From NCBI GenBank assembly GCA_023101885.1, contig JALPQD010000205.1:3267298-3331297 (forward strand): DNA of 64,000 nt, read 5' to 3'. The notes under the pieces were generated by a model. That model ran no database searches, had not been told where the DNA came from, and was given only the letters and a program-made list of their open reading frames with translations. This stretch comes from Typhlomys cinereus (taxonomy: Eukaryota; Chordata; Mammalia; Rodentia; Platacanthomyidae). This document shows, piece after piece, positions 1-10,247 of the stretch. Every line of letters begins with the position of its first letter. Positions within the stretch are counted from its first letter, which is position 1. Position numbers and translations under genes: made by a program.

Positions 1-719
1 ACAATCTCAACCAGAGTTTAAAACTCCAATTAAAAGACAAGCTATCTTCAACCCAGAACTCAACAGAGAGTCTTAGCAGCAGAACTAATGAAGCAGAAAA
101 TAGAATATCAGATCTTGAAAACAAAGTGGAAGAACAAACCAATTCAATCAAAGAGGTCGTTAAAGTCAAAAAATACTTTAGATGAATATTCAAGAATTAT
201 GGGACACCTTGAAGAAGCCTAACATGAGCATTCATAGAATACCACACCTGAGGAAATTTTTCAAATCATCATAAAGAAAAACTTTCAATACCTAAAGAAA
301 GAGAAGCTCATCCAAATACAAGAGGCATGCTGCACCCCAACCAGATATCACCAAAATAGAAATGCCACAGCAAATAATAGTGGAAACACTCCACATACAA
401 GACAAAGAGAATGTGCTGAGAGCTTCAAGAGAAAAAAAAACAAGTGATTTTTAAGGTAAACTTATTAAAGTAACAAATGATTTTTCAATGGAAACAGTAA
501 AAGCCAGAAGAGCTTGGAGAGATGTACTTCAAGTATTGAATGAGCACAAATGTCACCCCAGGCTGATATACCTAGCAAAACTATCAGTCATGATCAAGGG
601 GGAAAGAAAAATTTTCCACCATAGAGACAACTCAAAGGCTTACATGACTACCAAACCAGGCCTTCAAAAATGCTAGAAAAGATACTCAAACTTGAAGAAA
701 AGAACAGAAGGGAAGTATA
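1..719 (+). pseudogene. L1 ORF1 C-terminal remnant (copy A)
   Basis: This is a decayed frame for the L1 RNA-binding chaperone ORF1p. The clearest piece is an open stretch from 488 whose protein contains the ORF1p C-terminal signature RAWRDVLQVLNEHKCHPRL followed by LAKLS and a TKPGLQK-like end. This part corresponds to the C-terminal domain that packages L1 RNA. In the neighbouring frame the C-terminus runs on through MLEKILKLEEKNRREV to a TAA at 717-719. Frameshifts and stops upstream (for example around 180-240, and the A-run near 430) break the frame, so no functional protein is expected. Confidence 0.85.
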
Positions 720-799
720 ATACCACCAAAACTTACTAGCCAAATAATACACTTATAAGAGTCACTAAACACAAAAAGTGTCAGGAATTAAAAGTAAAT

Positions 800-3700
800 T
801 CTCCATCATAACACTAAATGTCAATTGAATTAACTCACCATTCAAAAGACACAGATTACAAACATGGATTAGAAATCACAACACATCCTTCTGCTACCTT
901 CAGGAAACACATCTCACTACAAAAGATAGGCACATTCTAAAAGTAAAAGACTGGTCAAACTAATGGAACCAAGAAACAAGCAGGAGTAGCAATTATGCTA
1001 TCTGACAAAGTCGACTTCAAACCAAAGGAAATAAGAGATATAGAAGGATACTACATTTTAGTCACAGGAATAATTCAACAGGAAGAATTTACATTACTGA
1101 ACGTATACACACCTAATATAGGCTCCTCCACACTCATTAAACAAACACTACAATGTCTAAAACAAGAAATCAATCTCAAAATGATAATAGTTGGAGATTT
1201 CAATACCACACTCTCAACATGGGATAGTTCAACAGGTGAAAAACTCAACATGGAGCTAAATCATTGGATACATTGAAATGAAATCAAACCCTTATTGAAA
1301 TGGACCTTACAGATCTCTATCAAACCTTCCATCAAAGCACCAAGGAATACACATTCTTCCCAGCAGCCCATAGAACTTTCTCTGAAATAGACCACATATT
1401 GGGCCACAAAATGAATCTCCACATATAGAGGAAAGTTGAAATTATAGCCTATACCCTATCAGACTTTGACATCACAACAAAACAAATAGTAGAAAATACA
1501 TTAATTCTTGGAAATTGAACACTATGATGCTGAATGAGAAATTGGTCCAGAAAGAAATCAAAAAGAAAATTCAAGATTTCCTAGAAGTGGACGATAATGA
1601 AAATACAAAATATCAAAGTCTCTGGGACACAATGAAAACTGTCCTAAGAGGTAAGTTCATTCCTCTCAATGCCCATATCAAAAAAATGGAAATGTCACAA
1701 GTAAACTCAACAATGTGGCTTAAAGCTTTAAAGACACAAGAGCAATCCAATCCCAAAGCATTAGGAGAGAGGAAATTAGCAAAATCAGGGGAGAAATATC
1801 CAAAATTGAGGGAATTGAGATAAGGAAAACAATACAAAGAATCAACCAGACAAAAATCTGGTTCTTTGAAAAAAATCAGTAAGATTCATACACCCATAGC
1901 TAAATTAACTAAAATCAAGAGAGAAAAAATACAAATTAACAAAATTACAAATGAAAATGGAGTTATCACAACTGATACCCAAGAAATACAGAGAATTATA
2001 AGGTCATGTTTCAAAAAATTATATTCAATGAAATTTGAAAACCCAAAAGAAATGGATGAATTTCTGAGCAAGCACAACTTACATAAATTGAGTCAGGAAG
2101 TTTTGATAGTTTAAATAGTCTTATAACAAAAGAGGAAATTAATGAAGTAGTCTCGAACCTTCCCACCAAAAAATTGCTTAGACCAGATGGATTCAGCACA
2201 GAATCCTAACAGACATTTAAAGAACAACTAACACCACTACTCCTTAAACTATTCCATAAAATAGCAAAGGAAGAAACACTTCCAAAATCTATGAAGCTAA
2301 TATCATATTAATCCCAAAACCTAATAAAGATACACTTAAATAAGAAAACTATAGGTGAATGTCTTTGATGAACACATAAATAAAGATTCTCAACAAAATC
2401 TTAGCAAATCAGATTTAAAAACATATCAAAAAGATCATTCATGGGGATCAAGTAGGTTTTATCCCAGACACACAAGAAAGGTTCAACATACACAAATCAA
2501 TAAATGTAATCCACCATATAAACCAATCCAAAGTCCAAGACCACATGATGCTCTTAATAGACACAGAAAAAGCTTTTGACAAGATCCAACAGCCTTTTAT
2601 GATCAAAACCCTAGAAACAGTTGAATGTAAGGAACTGATATCAGCATAATAAAAGCTGTATGCCACAAGCCAACAACAAGGATTATACTTAATGGAGGAA
2701 AACTTGAAGCATTCCTGCTTCAATCAGGAACTAGACAAGGCTGTCCACTTTCACCACTTCTATTCAATATTGTACTTGAGGTCTTAGCTAGAGCCATAAG
2801 ACAAAAGAGGGAGACAAAAAGGGTTCAAATCAGAAAGGAAAAAGTCAAGATACCTCTATTTGTAGATGACATGATTGTATACCTGAATGATCCTAAAAAC
2901 TCCACCAGAAAACTCCTGGAACTAATACATAAGTTCAGCAGAGTGGCAGGCTACAAAATAAATGGGCAAACATCAGTGGCCTTCCTATACACCAAGAATG
3001 AAAAAAGTGAAAAAATCCTAAGAGAAATAATCTCATTTATTATAGCCCCTAAAAAAATGAAATACTTTGGTATAAATCTGACCAAAGAAGTGAGAGACCT
3101 TTAGAATGAAAACTTCAAAACCTTAAAGAAAGAAATTACAGAAGACACCAGAAGGTGGAAAGACCTCTCATGCTCCTTGATCAGCAGAATCAACATCATA
3201 AAAATGACCATCCTACCAAAACCAATATACAGATTCAATGCTTTACCAATCAAAATCTTCAATCAATTATTTAAAGAAATTGACCAATCTCAAAATTCAT
3301 GTGGAAGCACAAAAGGCTCAAGATAGCAAAAATAACAAAAACACTGCTGGAAGTATCACCATACCAAACCTCAATTTATACTACAAATCCATAGTAATAA
3401 AAACAGCCTGGTACTGGCTCCAAAATAGACATGTAGATCAATGGATAAAGGTTGAAGACCCAAATATAAGCCCACATAATAACAGCCATTTGATCCTTGA
3501 CAAAGTGGCCCAAAAAACTTAATGGAAAAACAATAACATCCTCAACAAATGATGCTGGCAAAACTGAATATCTGTATGCAGAAGATTAAAACTGGACCTG
3601 TACTTGTCACCATACACAAAAATTAATTCCAAATGAATCAACGACCTTAATATTAGGCCAGAAACTTTAAAACCCTAGTCGAAAGGATAGAGCATTCCCT

Positions 3701-4553
3701 GGAGCTTACTGGGCTAGGACGATAGTTCCTAAGCAGAAATCCTATAGTGCAGTCACTAGAACCAACACTCGACAAATGGGATCTTATGAAATTAAAGAGC
3801 TTCTGTTCAGATAAAGATATTGTAAACCAACAAAAAGGCAACCCAGAGAATGGGAGAAAATCTTCACTAACCAAATATCTGATAGAACTCTATTATCCAG
3901 AGTGCATAAAGAACTTAAAAAATTAACACCAAGGAAATAAATAGCCCAACTTAAAAAATGGGCATCAGAACTCAAAGGAAACTTCTCCAGGGATGAAATG
4001 AAAATGTCTAACACATATCTCAAAAAATGTTCCACATCCCTAGCCATCAGGGATGTGCAAATCAAAACTACCCTGATATATCATCTCACCCAGGTAGGTT
4101 GGTGAATACAAACACCAAATGCTGGGAGGATGTGGAGAAAAGGAAACTCTCATGCATTGCTGGTGGGAATGCAAGCTTATACAACCACTCTGGAGATAAG
4201 TATGGCAATTTCTAAAAAAGTTAAGGATTAAAATGCCATATGATCCTGTTACACCACTACTGGGAATAATCCCCCATAATGCAGAAATTCACTACAGTGA
4301 CACAAGTACAACCATGTACTTTGCAGCACTATTTAAAATAGCAAAGTGATGGAATCAACTCAAATACCCAACAGTCAATGAATAGATAATGAAAATGTGG
4401 TACATTTATTCAATGGAATACTACTCAGCTATCAAAAGTGATGAATTACGAAATTTGCCAGGAAACGAATGGAATTAGAAAAATTTTATTTAGTGAAATA
4501 TCCCAGACACAGAAAATTAGACACCATACTTACTCCCTAATAAGTGGATTCTA
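800..4553 (+). pseudogene. L1 ORF2 remnant (endonuclease-reverse transcriptase), copy A
   Basis: This is the relic of the L1 endonuclease/reverse transcriptase. Near 820-950 the endonuclease start is readable (TLNVN, then QETHLTTKDRHILK). At 995-1276 an open piece holds SDKVDFKPKE and the GDFN motif expected in this endonuclease family. In the RT core the motif A region near 2545-2580 still reads [10 protein letters not shown], and the catalytic box near 2857 reads FVDDM, so both aspartates are retained. The Cys-rich end lies near 4120-4200 but is frameshifted. Many stops split the frame, so the copy is dead. The ending follows the same pattern as copies B and D near 4553. Confidence 0.9.
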
Positions 4554-5656
4554 GCTGCAAACATACTTAATGACATATTCAAAGGTAAATCTCTATAATA
4601 CCTACTATAATCACAAAGGATTATAAATAGTAGGGAAGCGGAACAAGGACCTCAAAAAAAAGGACATGCTTCAGTAGAGAAAATAGGCCACAGTCAAGTA
4701 TTGCATGTAAGTAGTGAGACATCTGGTGCAGCTCACTCTCACTTCCTTTCCTGGTCACTTGTGACTGAACAGGTTTGATCTCATCAATCAGGGAGTGTAT
4801 AGAGACTGGCAGATATACAGTAACCATCCAGCAAATGGGACACCAACCTATCCTCACTGCTGTGTCTTACTCCTATTCTTCCATCTATTTTTGAGTCTCC
4901 CCTTATATTAAGATCTTCATTTAAACAGTCTTTTATCTTTGGTTAGGAGATGACCTTCTATACCAATCAGAATGTAGCCAAGGGCAGTGCAGGAATAGCA
5001 AAACTGAAAACAACAACAAACCATAATTCAGAACATCAAAAACGCTACATTACTTACCTGGAACCAAACCTGCCAAATCTCTCCCCATCCTAAAGTTCAG
5101 GGAATCTTGCAGAAGAGAGGGTAGCAAGAGTGTAAAACCCGAAGATGGGGAGGACCAATGATATGCAAGATTATGCACACAAATTAAGGCTACAGCAGCC
5201 AAGATTGGACTATGCCTGACCTGCACAATGGCTGATATGTCAACGACCCCTCCAAAGTCTAGCACAGATTACAGGGAAAAGGCTTCAGGGAGTAGGAGCC
5301 TTAGAGGCAAGGGATTAAACAGTCATAATAGAGTTCCCATACTAACAGGGAGCCCAAGAAGTGGCCCTTGGCTATGCCAGTGAATCTTGAGCCCTCGCTA
5401 GAACAGAGGACTCAGAGGGAAGTTCAGTGCCCACACAAATGCATGCTCCAGGGAATGGGAGGGAGGAAGGGGGTAGCACAGGGAGAGGGGGTAGGAGGGA
5501 GAGGGAGTGAAAAGAAGAGGGTAAGGGGGAAAGTGGAATGGGTGATGGGGGAAGGAGGGGGAGGAAAAGGACAGGGTACCAATTGAGCTTGTATGATTAG
5601 GAAAAAAATATAATGTGGGAGAAAATAAAATATCATCCTCCCAATTAAAAAAAAAA
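4554..5656 (+). other. L1 copy A 3'UTR with G-rich polypurine tract and A-rich end
   Basis: This non-coding 3'UTR is homologous to the 3'UTRs at 14019, 15066, 27367, 40695 (antisense) and 61575. It contains a purine-only G-rich tract at about 5456-5578 with many GGG runs, a known property of L1 3'UTRs. It ends in the sequence around TTGTATGATTAGG and A-rich DNA. The precise junction with the older element on the right is unclear because both sides are A-rich. Confidence 0.85.
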
Positions 5657-6065
5657 TGTCCCAACCAACAGAAGCACAGAAATGCAAAAAACATGAGAAG
5701 TCAAGGCAATGTGACTCCTCTAAAAGCTAATATAATAGCTTAACTGTTGAACTCACCAATACTTAAGATACGAGATGACAATTTCAAAATTTTTCTGGTA
5801 AAAAAATGATCAATGACATGAAAGAGGACACAAGTAGGAGGTGAATTCAATCCAAGATCTCAGTAGGAAAGTTAGCAACATAGAGAACAAGTGAGCAAAA
5901 CATATAGGAAAATAAGCATTATTGGTGAAAAAGTCAGCAATGAGAAAGAAAAATTTAGCAAGAAAATGGAGAAAGTTTTTTAATATTTTGTTTAAGGAGA
6001 GCAGGTCCACGCTCTAAGGTCAGAAAAATCTTTGAAATTAGGTTCTTTATGTCTACTATGTGTGC

Positions 6066-6137
6066 TTCTAGGGATCAAACTCAGGTCTCCAGGTTTGCAG
6101 ACAGTTGCCTTACCTATTGAGCTATCTCACTAGTCCC
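6066..6137 (-). mobile_element. ID-like SINE fragment, antisense
   Basis: Read on the minus strand it begins GGGACTAGTGAGATAGCTCA, an ID-type tRNA-derived head, and ends in the GAGTTTGATCCC B-box-like motif. It is about 70 bp, divergent and without an evident A-tail, so it is an old copy. Confidence 0.65.
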
Positions 6138-6526
6138 TGAAAATAGAGAATTTGAAAAATGTGAAATATATATTTTGGAAATGATAAAAGCAATAGTCAT
6201 GCATAAAAGCACAGTGGAAGCAACACCAATATGCTTGACAAAGCAAAGAAAGACTGTCATGGGTAGAAAAATAAGACTGATGTACTACTCTATTCAGCCA
6301 TCAATAAGGAAAAAATTAATGAGCATGATCACACCAACCAGGAATTCTGGGGTGTACTTAAGAGACAAAAATTAAGAATACATGGAATAGAAATAAGGAA
6401 CTGAGCTATAAAATGAAAGTATGAGAATCTATTAAATGAAAATATAACAGAAAATTCCTAAATCGAGAAATAAACACACATTCAAATACAAGAATCATTT
6501 GAAACTTATTTAAAAATAGACATGAC

Positions 6527-6789
6527 AGGGGCTGGAGAAATGGCTCAGTGGTTAAGATTCTGTATCAAAAACAGAATGTCCTGAGTTCAGATCCCAGGTC
6601 CCACATAAAAACACACGGTAGAAATGGCAGGAAGTCTGTACTTCAAGTCCTGGTGGGTAGAGCCTGGGAAATCCTAGAACCAAACAAAGAGGAGGTAGAA
6701 TTAATCCAGAATGATTCCCAAAGACACTCTTGGTTTCAAACAGGAACATAAAGTTCTCTCTAAATAAATAATAAAGTTTTAAAAAATTT
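6527..6789 (+). mobile_element. Dimeric ID-headed SINE with target duplication
   Basis: It starts GGGGCTGGAGAAATGGCTCA (A-box region), then GAGTTCAGATCCC (B-box region), then the second unit (CAAGTCCTGGTGGGTAGAGC) and an AATAAATAATAAAG tail. It is flanked by TAAAAATAGACATGAC at 6511-6526 and 6790-6805, a 16-bp perfect duplication, which marks it as an L1-mobilised insertion into the older LINE. It is more diverged than the copy at 7449. Confidence 0.88.
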
Positions 6790-7448
6790 TAAAAATAGAC
6801 ATGACCAAAGAAGAACCTCTCCATGCCATATTATAATCAATATGTCTAGAATACAAATAAGCAATACATTTCAGCATGAAAGAGAGAGATCTCAAGAGAC
6901 ATCACACCTCCCACAGAGACTAACAAAGTTTGATGCCAGATGGGAGAAAAGGAGAACTACTCTCCCCCATGGTGGATCCCCAAGATATGTTGTCCTTATT
7001 CCAGCAAATACCCAGACACATGTCCTTATCAGTAATACAGGTGGGATTTAGTAAATCACATTCACAAAAGGATGTGAGAACTGAAAAGAGACTGGTGAGA
7101 AAGAAGAAAACTAAGTAATCAGGGGTAAGAATGACAGAAAATCATGTATAAAGCCTCAAAAGGTTGGGCTCTCCTGGTTCACTTCCCAACACACACACAC
7201 GCACGCACGCACGCACACATGCATTGTAAAAGAAAACTGCCAAACCACCTACAAAGCAGAAACATAAGAATATACCTTCTGTCACCAATTTTAAAAAGGC
7301 AGAAGGAATATTATATTAACGGAATATTTCAAGGCATAAAAATAAATAACTTCAAGCAAAGATTGCTATGTTCAGTGAAGGTAACTTTTCAAATTGACAG
7401 GGAATTAAAAACAAGGACAAATTAAAACAGTCAATATCCACCAAGCCA

Positions 7449-7654
7449 GGGACTGGAGAGATGGCTCAGGGGTTAAGCCTCTGCCTTGCAGGCAGAAGGT
7501 CCTGAGTTTGATCCTAGACCCCACGTATAGATGCCAGGGGAAGCAGGGGCGGCCTGCGTTTCCGGTCCTGGTAGGGCGGAGCCTGTGAATCCTGGGGTGA
7601 GTAAGCAAGGAGGAGATGGAGACGTCCATGATGGTTCCCGAATTCGTCCGTGGT

Positions 7655-7708
<54 letters not shown>

Positions 7709-7768
7709 TACACATACGCGCACACGCATACATGCACAATTGAATAAATAATAAATTTTTTTTAAAAA
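7449..7768 (+). mobile_element. Dimeric ID-headed SINE with long (AC)n tail
   Basis: This is a well preserved copy. The head GGACTGGAGAGATGGCTCAG with GAGTTTGATCCTAG is followed by a GC-rich second unit (TTCCGGTCCTGGTAGGGCGG), a pure AC microsatellite at about 7658-7703 and an AATAAATAATAAA tail. Probable target duplication: TCCACCAAGCCA at 7437-7448 and TCCATGAAGCCA at 7769-7780, with two mismatches. CpGs kept in the second unit suggest a fairly young copy. Confidence 0.88.
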
Positions 7769-8325
7769 TCCATGAAGCCAGCATTATAGAAGATACTTGA
7801 AGAAATGCTCTAAACAGAGAAGGAAGAAAGTAAGTCTCAATTGCAAGGACATGGGAAAGAATAAATTTAATGAGAAAAGATGACAAAAGAAAGCTGGAAA
7901 AGAATCCGTCATGTTCAACATGATAAACAAACAAACCTCTGATACAGCAAAGTAAACAATCAATGTAATTATAAGAATCAGTAAATATCTCTTAATAATA
8001 ACCTAAATGTAAATGACTTCAGTTCTATCACTAAAGAAATACAAAGAGAGACTTAATTAAAAACCATATGTGTTGTTTCCAAGAAATACACCTCATAAGT
8101 ACGGACAGTCAAAGGATAGAAAACAATCTATCATATGAGCAGAAACTGACAAGAAGATAGCACAGTTTTTCTAATACCTGAGTAAACTTCAAAATTAAGA
8201 AGATAAAGAGCACCACTCCATATTAAAAAGGGAGCAACTAATCAAAAAGACTAAAAATAATTATAAGTATATATGTGTATGAAATATCGGGGTTCCAAAT
8301 TTCAGAAAAACAATGCTTATAGACA

Positions 8326-8339
8326 AAAAAGACTAACTA
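8326..8339 (+). repeat. Left target-site duplication of the L1 B+C unit
   Basis: AAAAAGACTAACTA here pairs with AAAAAGGCTAACTA at 16094-16107, one mismatch in 14. The old LINE continues on the outer sides, so everything from 8340 to 16093 entered one target site. Confidence 0.75.
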
Positions 8340-8650
8340 CAGGTGAAGCATGCTGCCATTACCATCAACCCCTCTGCCCCTTCTGCCCACCTGCCCAGGA
8401 CTCTCACGGTCCAGAGAGGACACACTGTTTCTCAGGTAAATCCTACCAGCCCATAGGTCACCTGCTCTTCCTAGCTCCTCCCACAAGCCAGCCTCAGCAG
8501 CACCCAGGCTTCCCCCGGCTTGTGTGGGCCACTAGGCCACACATCAGGTCACAGGTGAAACTCACCGCCATTGCCATCAGCCCCTCTGCCCCTTTCGCCC
8601 AGCCCCTCCCGGGATGCTCAGGGTCCAGGGAGGTCACCCTGCTTCTCAGA
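8340..8650 (+). promoter_or_regulatory. L1 5'UTR tandem monomers (period 212 bp)
   Basis: A GC-rich block begins at 8340 with CAGGTGAAGCATGCTGCCAT and begins again at 8552 with CAGGTGAAACTCACCGCCAT, an offset of 212 bp. The second unit is cut after about 99 bp and joins non-monomeric 5'UTR. Both units run through CCCCTCTGCCCC and a GGTCCAGRGAGG motif and end CTTCTCAG or TTTCTCAG. Tandem promoter monomers of about 200 bp are known in mouse and rat L1s. A promoter role here is inferred by analogy. Confidence 0.75.
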
Positions 8651-9140
8651 AATCAACAGAGTCCACAGAAAACCCAAGCAAAGCTCTAGGGGACAAAGAC
8701 CATACATCTGAAGTCCTTTAAAATCATCCTGTCACATGGGAGAGATTCTTCCCATCTAGCCCAAAGATAAGTAAACCCCTTTTTACCATCCTGCTCCTTT
8801 CAATTATTAATCATGGTAGATTAAATTTTCCATATAACCACCCCCAAAACATATACAACTTCAGGGACTATACCACTCACCCTCACATATCATCAAGGTA
8901 CTAAATCATAAAAGTGCACTACCATACTAATATTTACCCCTATCTACTAAACCTGACTTAATTGATATATTAACAGTCTAATAGCCTCATCTAGGAAATA
9001 ACAATAACAACAGACAAACATACCCAACTCCAAGGCAAACACTAGTAATAACTGCCCGAGAGTAGTAATACCAACTAAGTCAGTTCAGTCAAAAACACAC
9101 AGAAACTGAAAGAAACAGAAACTTAAGAAACAGAATAACA

Positions 9141-10190
9141 ATGCCTGAGTTAAAGTGCAGATCCATGAGAAAAAAAAAAAAAACAAGAAAACAAATCTCC
9201 CACCAAAAGAATTAACCCCCTAATGATAGATTCCAACCAGAACAAATTCACAGAAAATAGCCAAGAAAGCCTGACCCAAGACAATGACTTTCAAAGCATG
9301 ATCAATACTATGAAAGACGGAATCTGGGAGGAGTTAAATAACCGCATCAACCATTTTGAACAGGAACACAACAGACACTTGCAAGAGTTGAGAAAAACAG
9401 TTCAAGAAAAAAATAAGCATAGAGCAGTTAAAACAGTCTCAGGCAGAGTTTAAAATTGAACTAAAAGACAAGATATCTTCAGCTCAGAACTCAACAGAGA
9501 GTCTTATCAGCACAACTAACAAAGCAGAAAATAGAATTTCAGATCTTGAAGACAAAGTGGAAGTATTAACTAGTTCAATGGAAGAGATTATTAAAGCTAA
9601 AAAGATACTTCAGAGGAATATTCAAGAGTTACGAGACACCTTGAAGAAGTCTAACATGCACATTCATGGAATACCAGAGCAAGAATCCCAAAATACCACA
9701 CCTGAGGAAATTTTTCAAATGATCATCAAGGAAAACTTCCCTCAACTAAAGAATGAGAGGCCCATCCAAATACAAGAGGCATTCCACACCACAAACAGAT
9801 ATGACCAAAATAGAAAGTCGCCATGTCAAATAATAGTCAAAACACTCTATATTCAAGACAAAGAGAATGTGCTGAGAGCTTCAAGGGAAAAAGAACAAGT
9901 CACTTTTAAAGGTAAATCTATTAAAATAAAATAACAAATGAATTCTCAATGGAAACAGTAAGAAGAGGAAGAACTTGGAGAGACGTACTTCAAGTATTGA
10001 ATGAGCAAAAATGTCAACCCAGGCTGTACTCGGCAAAACTGTCATGATGGAGGGAAAGAGAAAATTTTCCAGCACAAAGACAACTTTAAGGCTCACATGT
10101 CTACCAAACCAAACCTTCAAAAAATGCTAGAAATGATACTCAAGCTTGAAGATAAAAAACAAGCATATCCAGGAGGACACAAGGGAAGTA
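9141..10190 (+). pseudogene. L1 ORF1 (RNA-binding chaperone), frameshifted, copy B
   Basis: The likely original start is the ATG at 9141; an A-run at 9171-9183 shifts that frame to a stop at 9213. Downstream pieces stay recognisable. At 9223-9453 is an N-terminal, coiled-coil-rich part (NRINHFEQEHNRHLQELRKT). At 9557-9934 is the RNA-binding core (SNMHIHGIPEQESQNTTPEE, ENVLRASREKEQVTFKGK). The C-terminal piece follows 9950 with KAHMSTKPNLQKMLE. ORF1p normally trimerises and coats L1 RNA. At least three frame breaks make this copy non-functional. Confidence 0.88.
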
Positions 10191-10247
10191 TAATACCACT
10201 GAAACATAAATGTCAAACAATATACTTACAAAATCCACTAAACATAA

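Larger units (their letters stand above)
1..5610 (+). mobile_element. LINE-1 copy A, cut by the left window edge
   Basis: This is a long L1 retrotransposon in sense orientation. It enters the window inside ORF1 and continues through the ORF1 C-terminus, a short spacer, a decayed ORF2 (endonuclease, reverse transcriptase, Cys-rich end) and a G-rich 3'UTR ending in an A-rich tail near 5610-5656. Both reading frames carry many stops and indels, so it is a dead copy. Order and spacing match copies B, E and G in the same window. The 5' end and left target duplication lie outside the window, so insertion age cannot be judged from flanks. Confidence 0.95.
5657..8339 (+). mobile_element. Old L1/HAL1-like element, left block (host of later insertions)
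   Basis: This is a heavily decayed LINE in sense orientation. Translated pieces around 5690-6000 and 6140-6520 resemble the coiled-coil and RNA-binding parts of L1/HAL1 ORF1 (for example SNIGEKVSNEKEKFSKKMEKVF-like and NMLDKAKK-like stretches split by stops). By 8270-8330 the sequence resembles the endonuclease part of ORF2. It is interrupted by SINEs at 6066, 6527 and 7449 and by L1 copies B and C at 8340, and it resumes at 16094. Assignment to HAL1 rather than another old L1 is by eye only. Confidence 0.6.

Noticed and set aside
7405..7934. Several open frames rich in Val-Cys or His-Thr repeats
   Set aside because: They are translations of the AC/GT microsatellite in the SINE at 7449. The same applies near 26155, 32496, 47509 and 58155.
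8273..8689. A 138-codon Pro-rich open frame
   Set aside because: It spans the end of the old LINE and the GC-rich L1 promoter monomers. It crosses a target duplication and an insertion junction, so it cannot be an ancestral gene.
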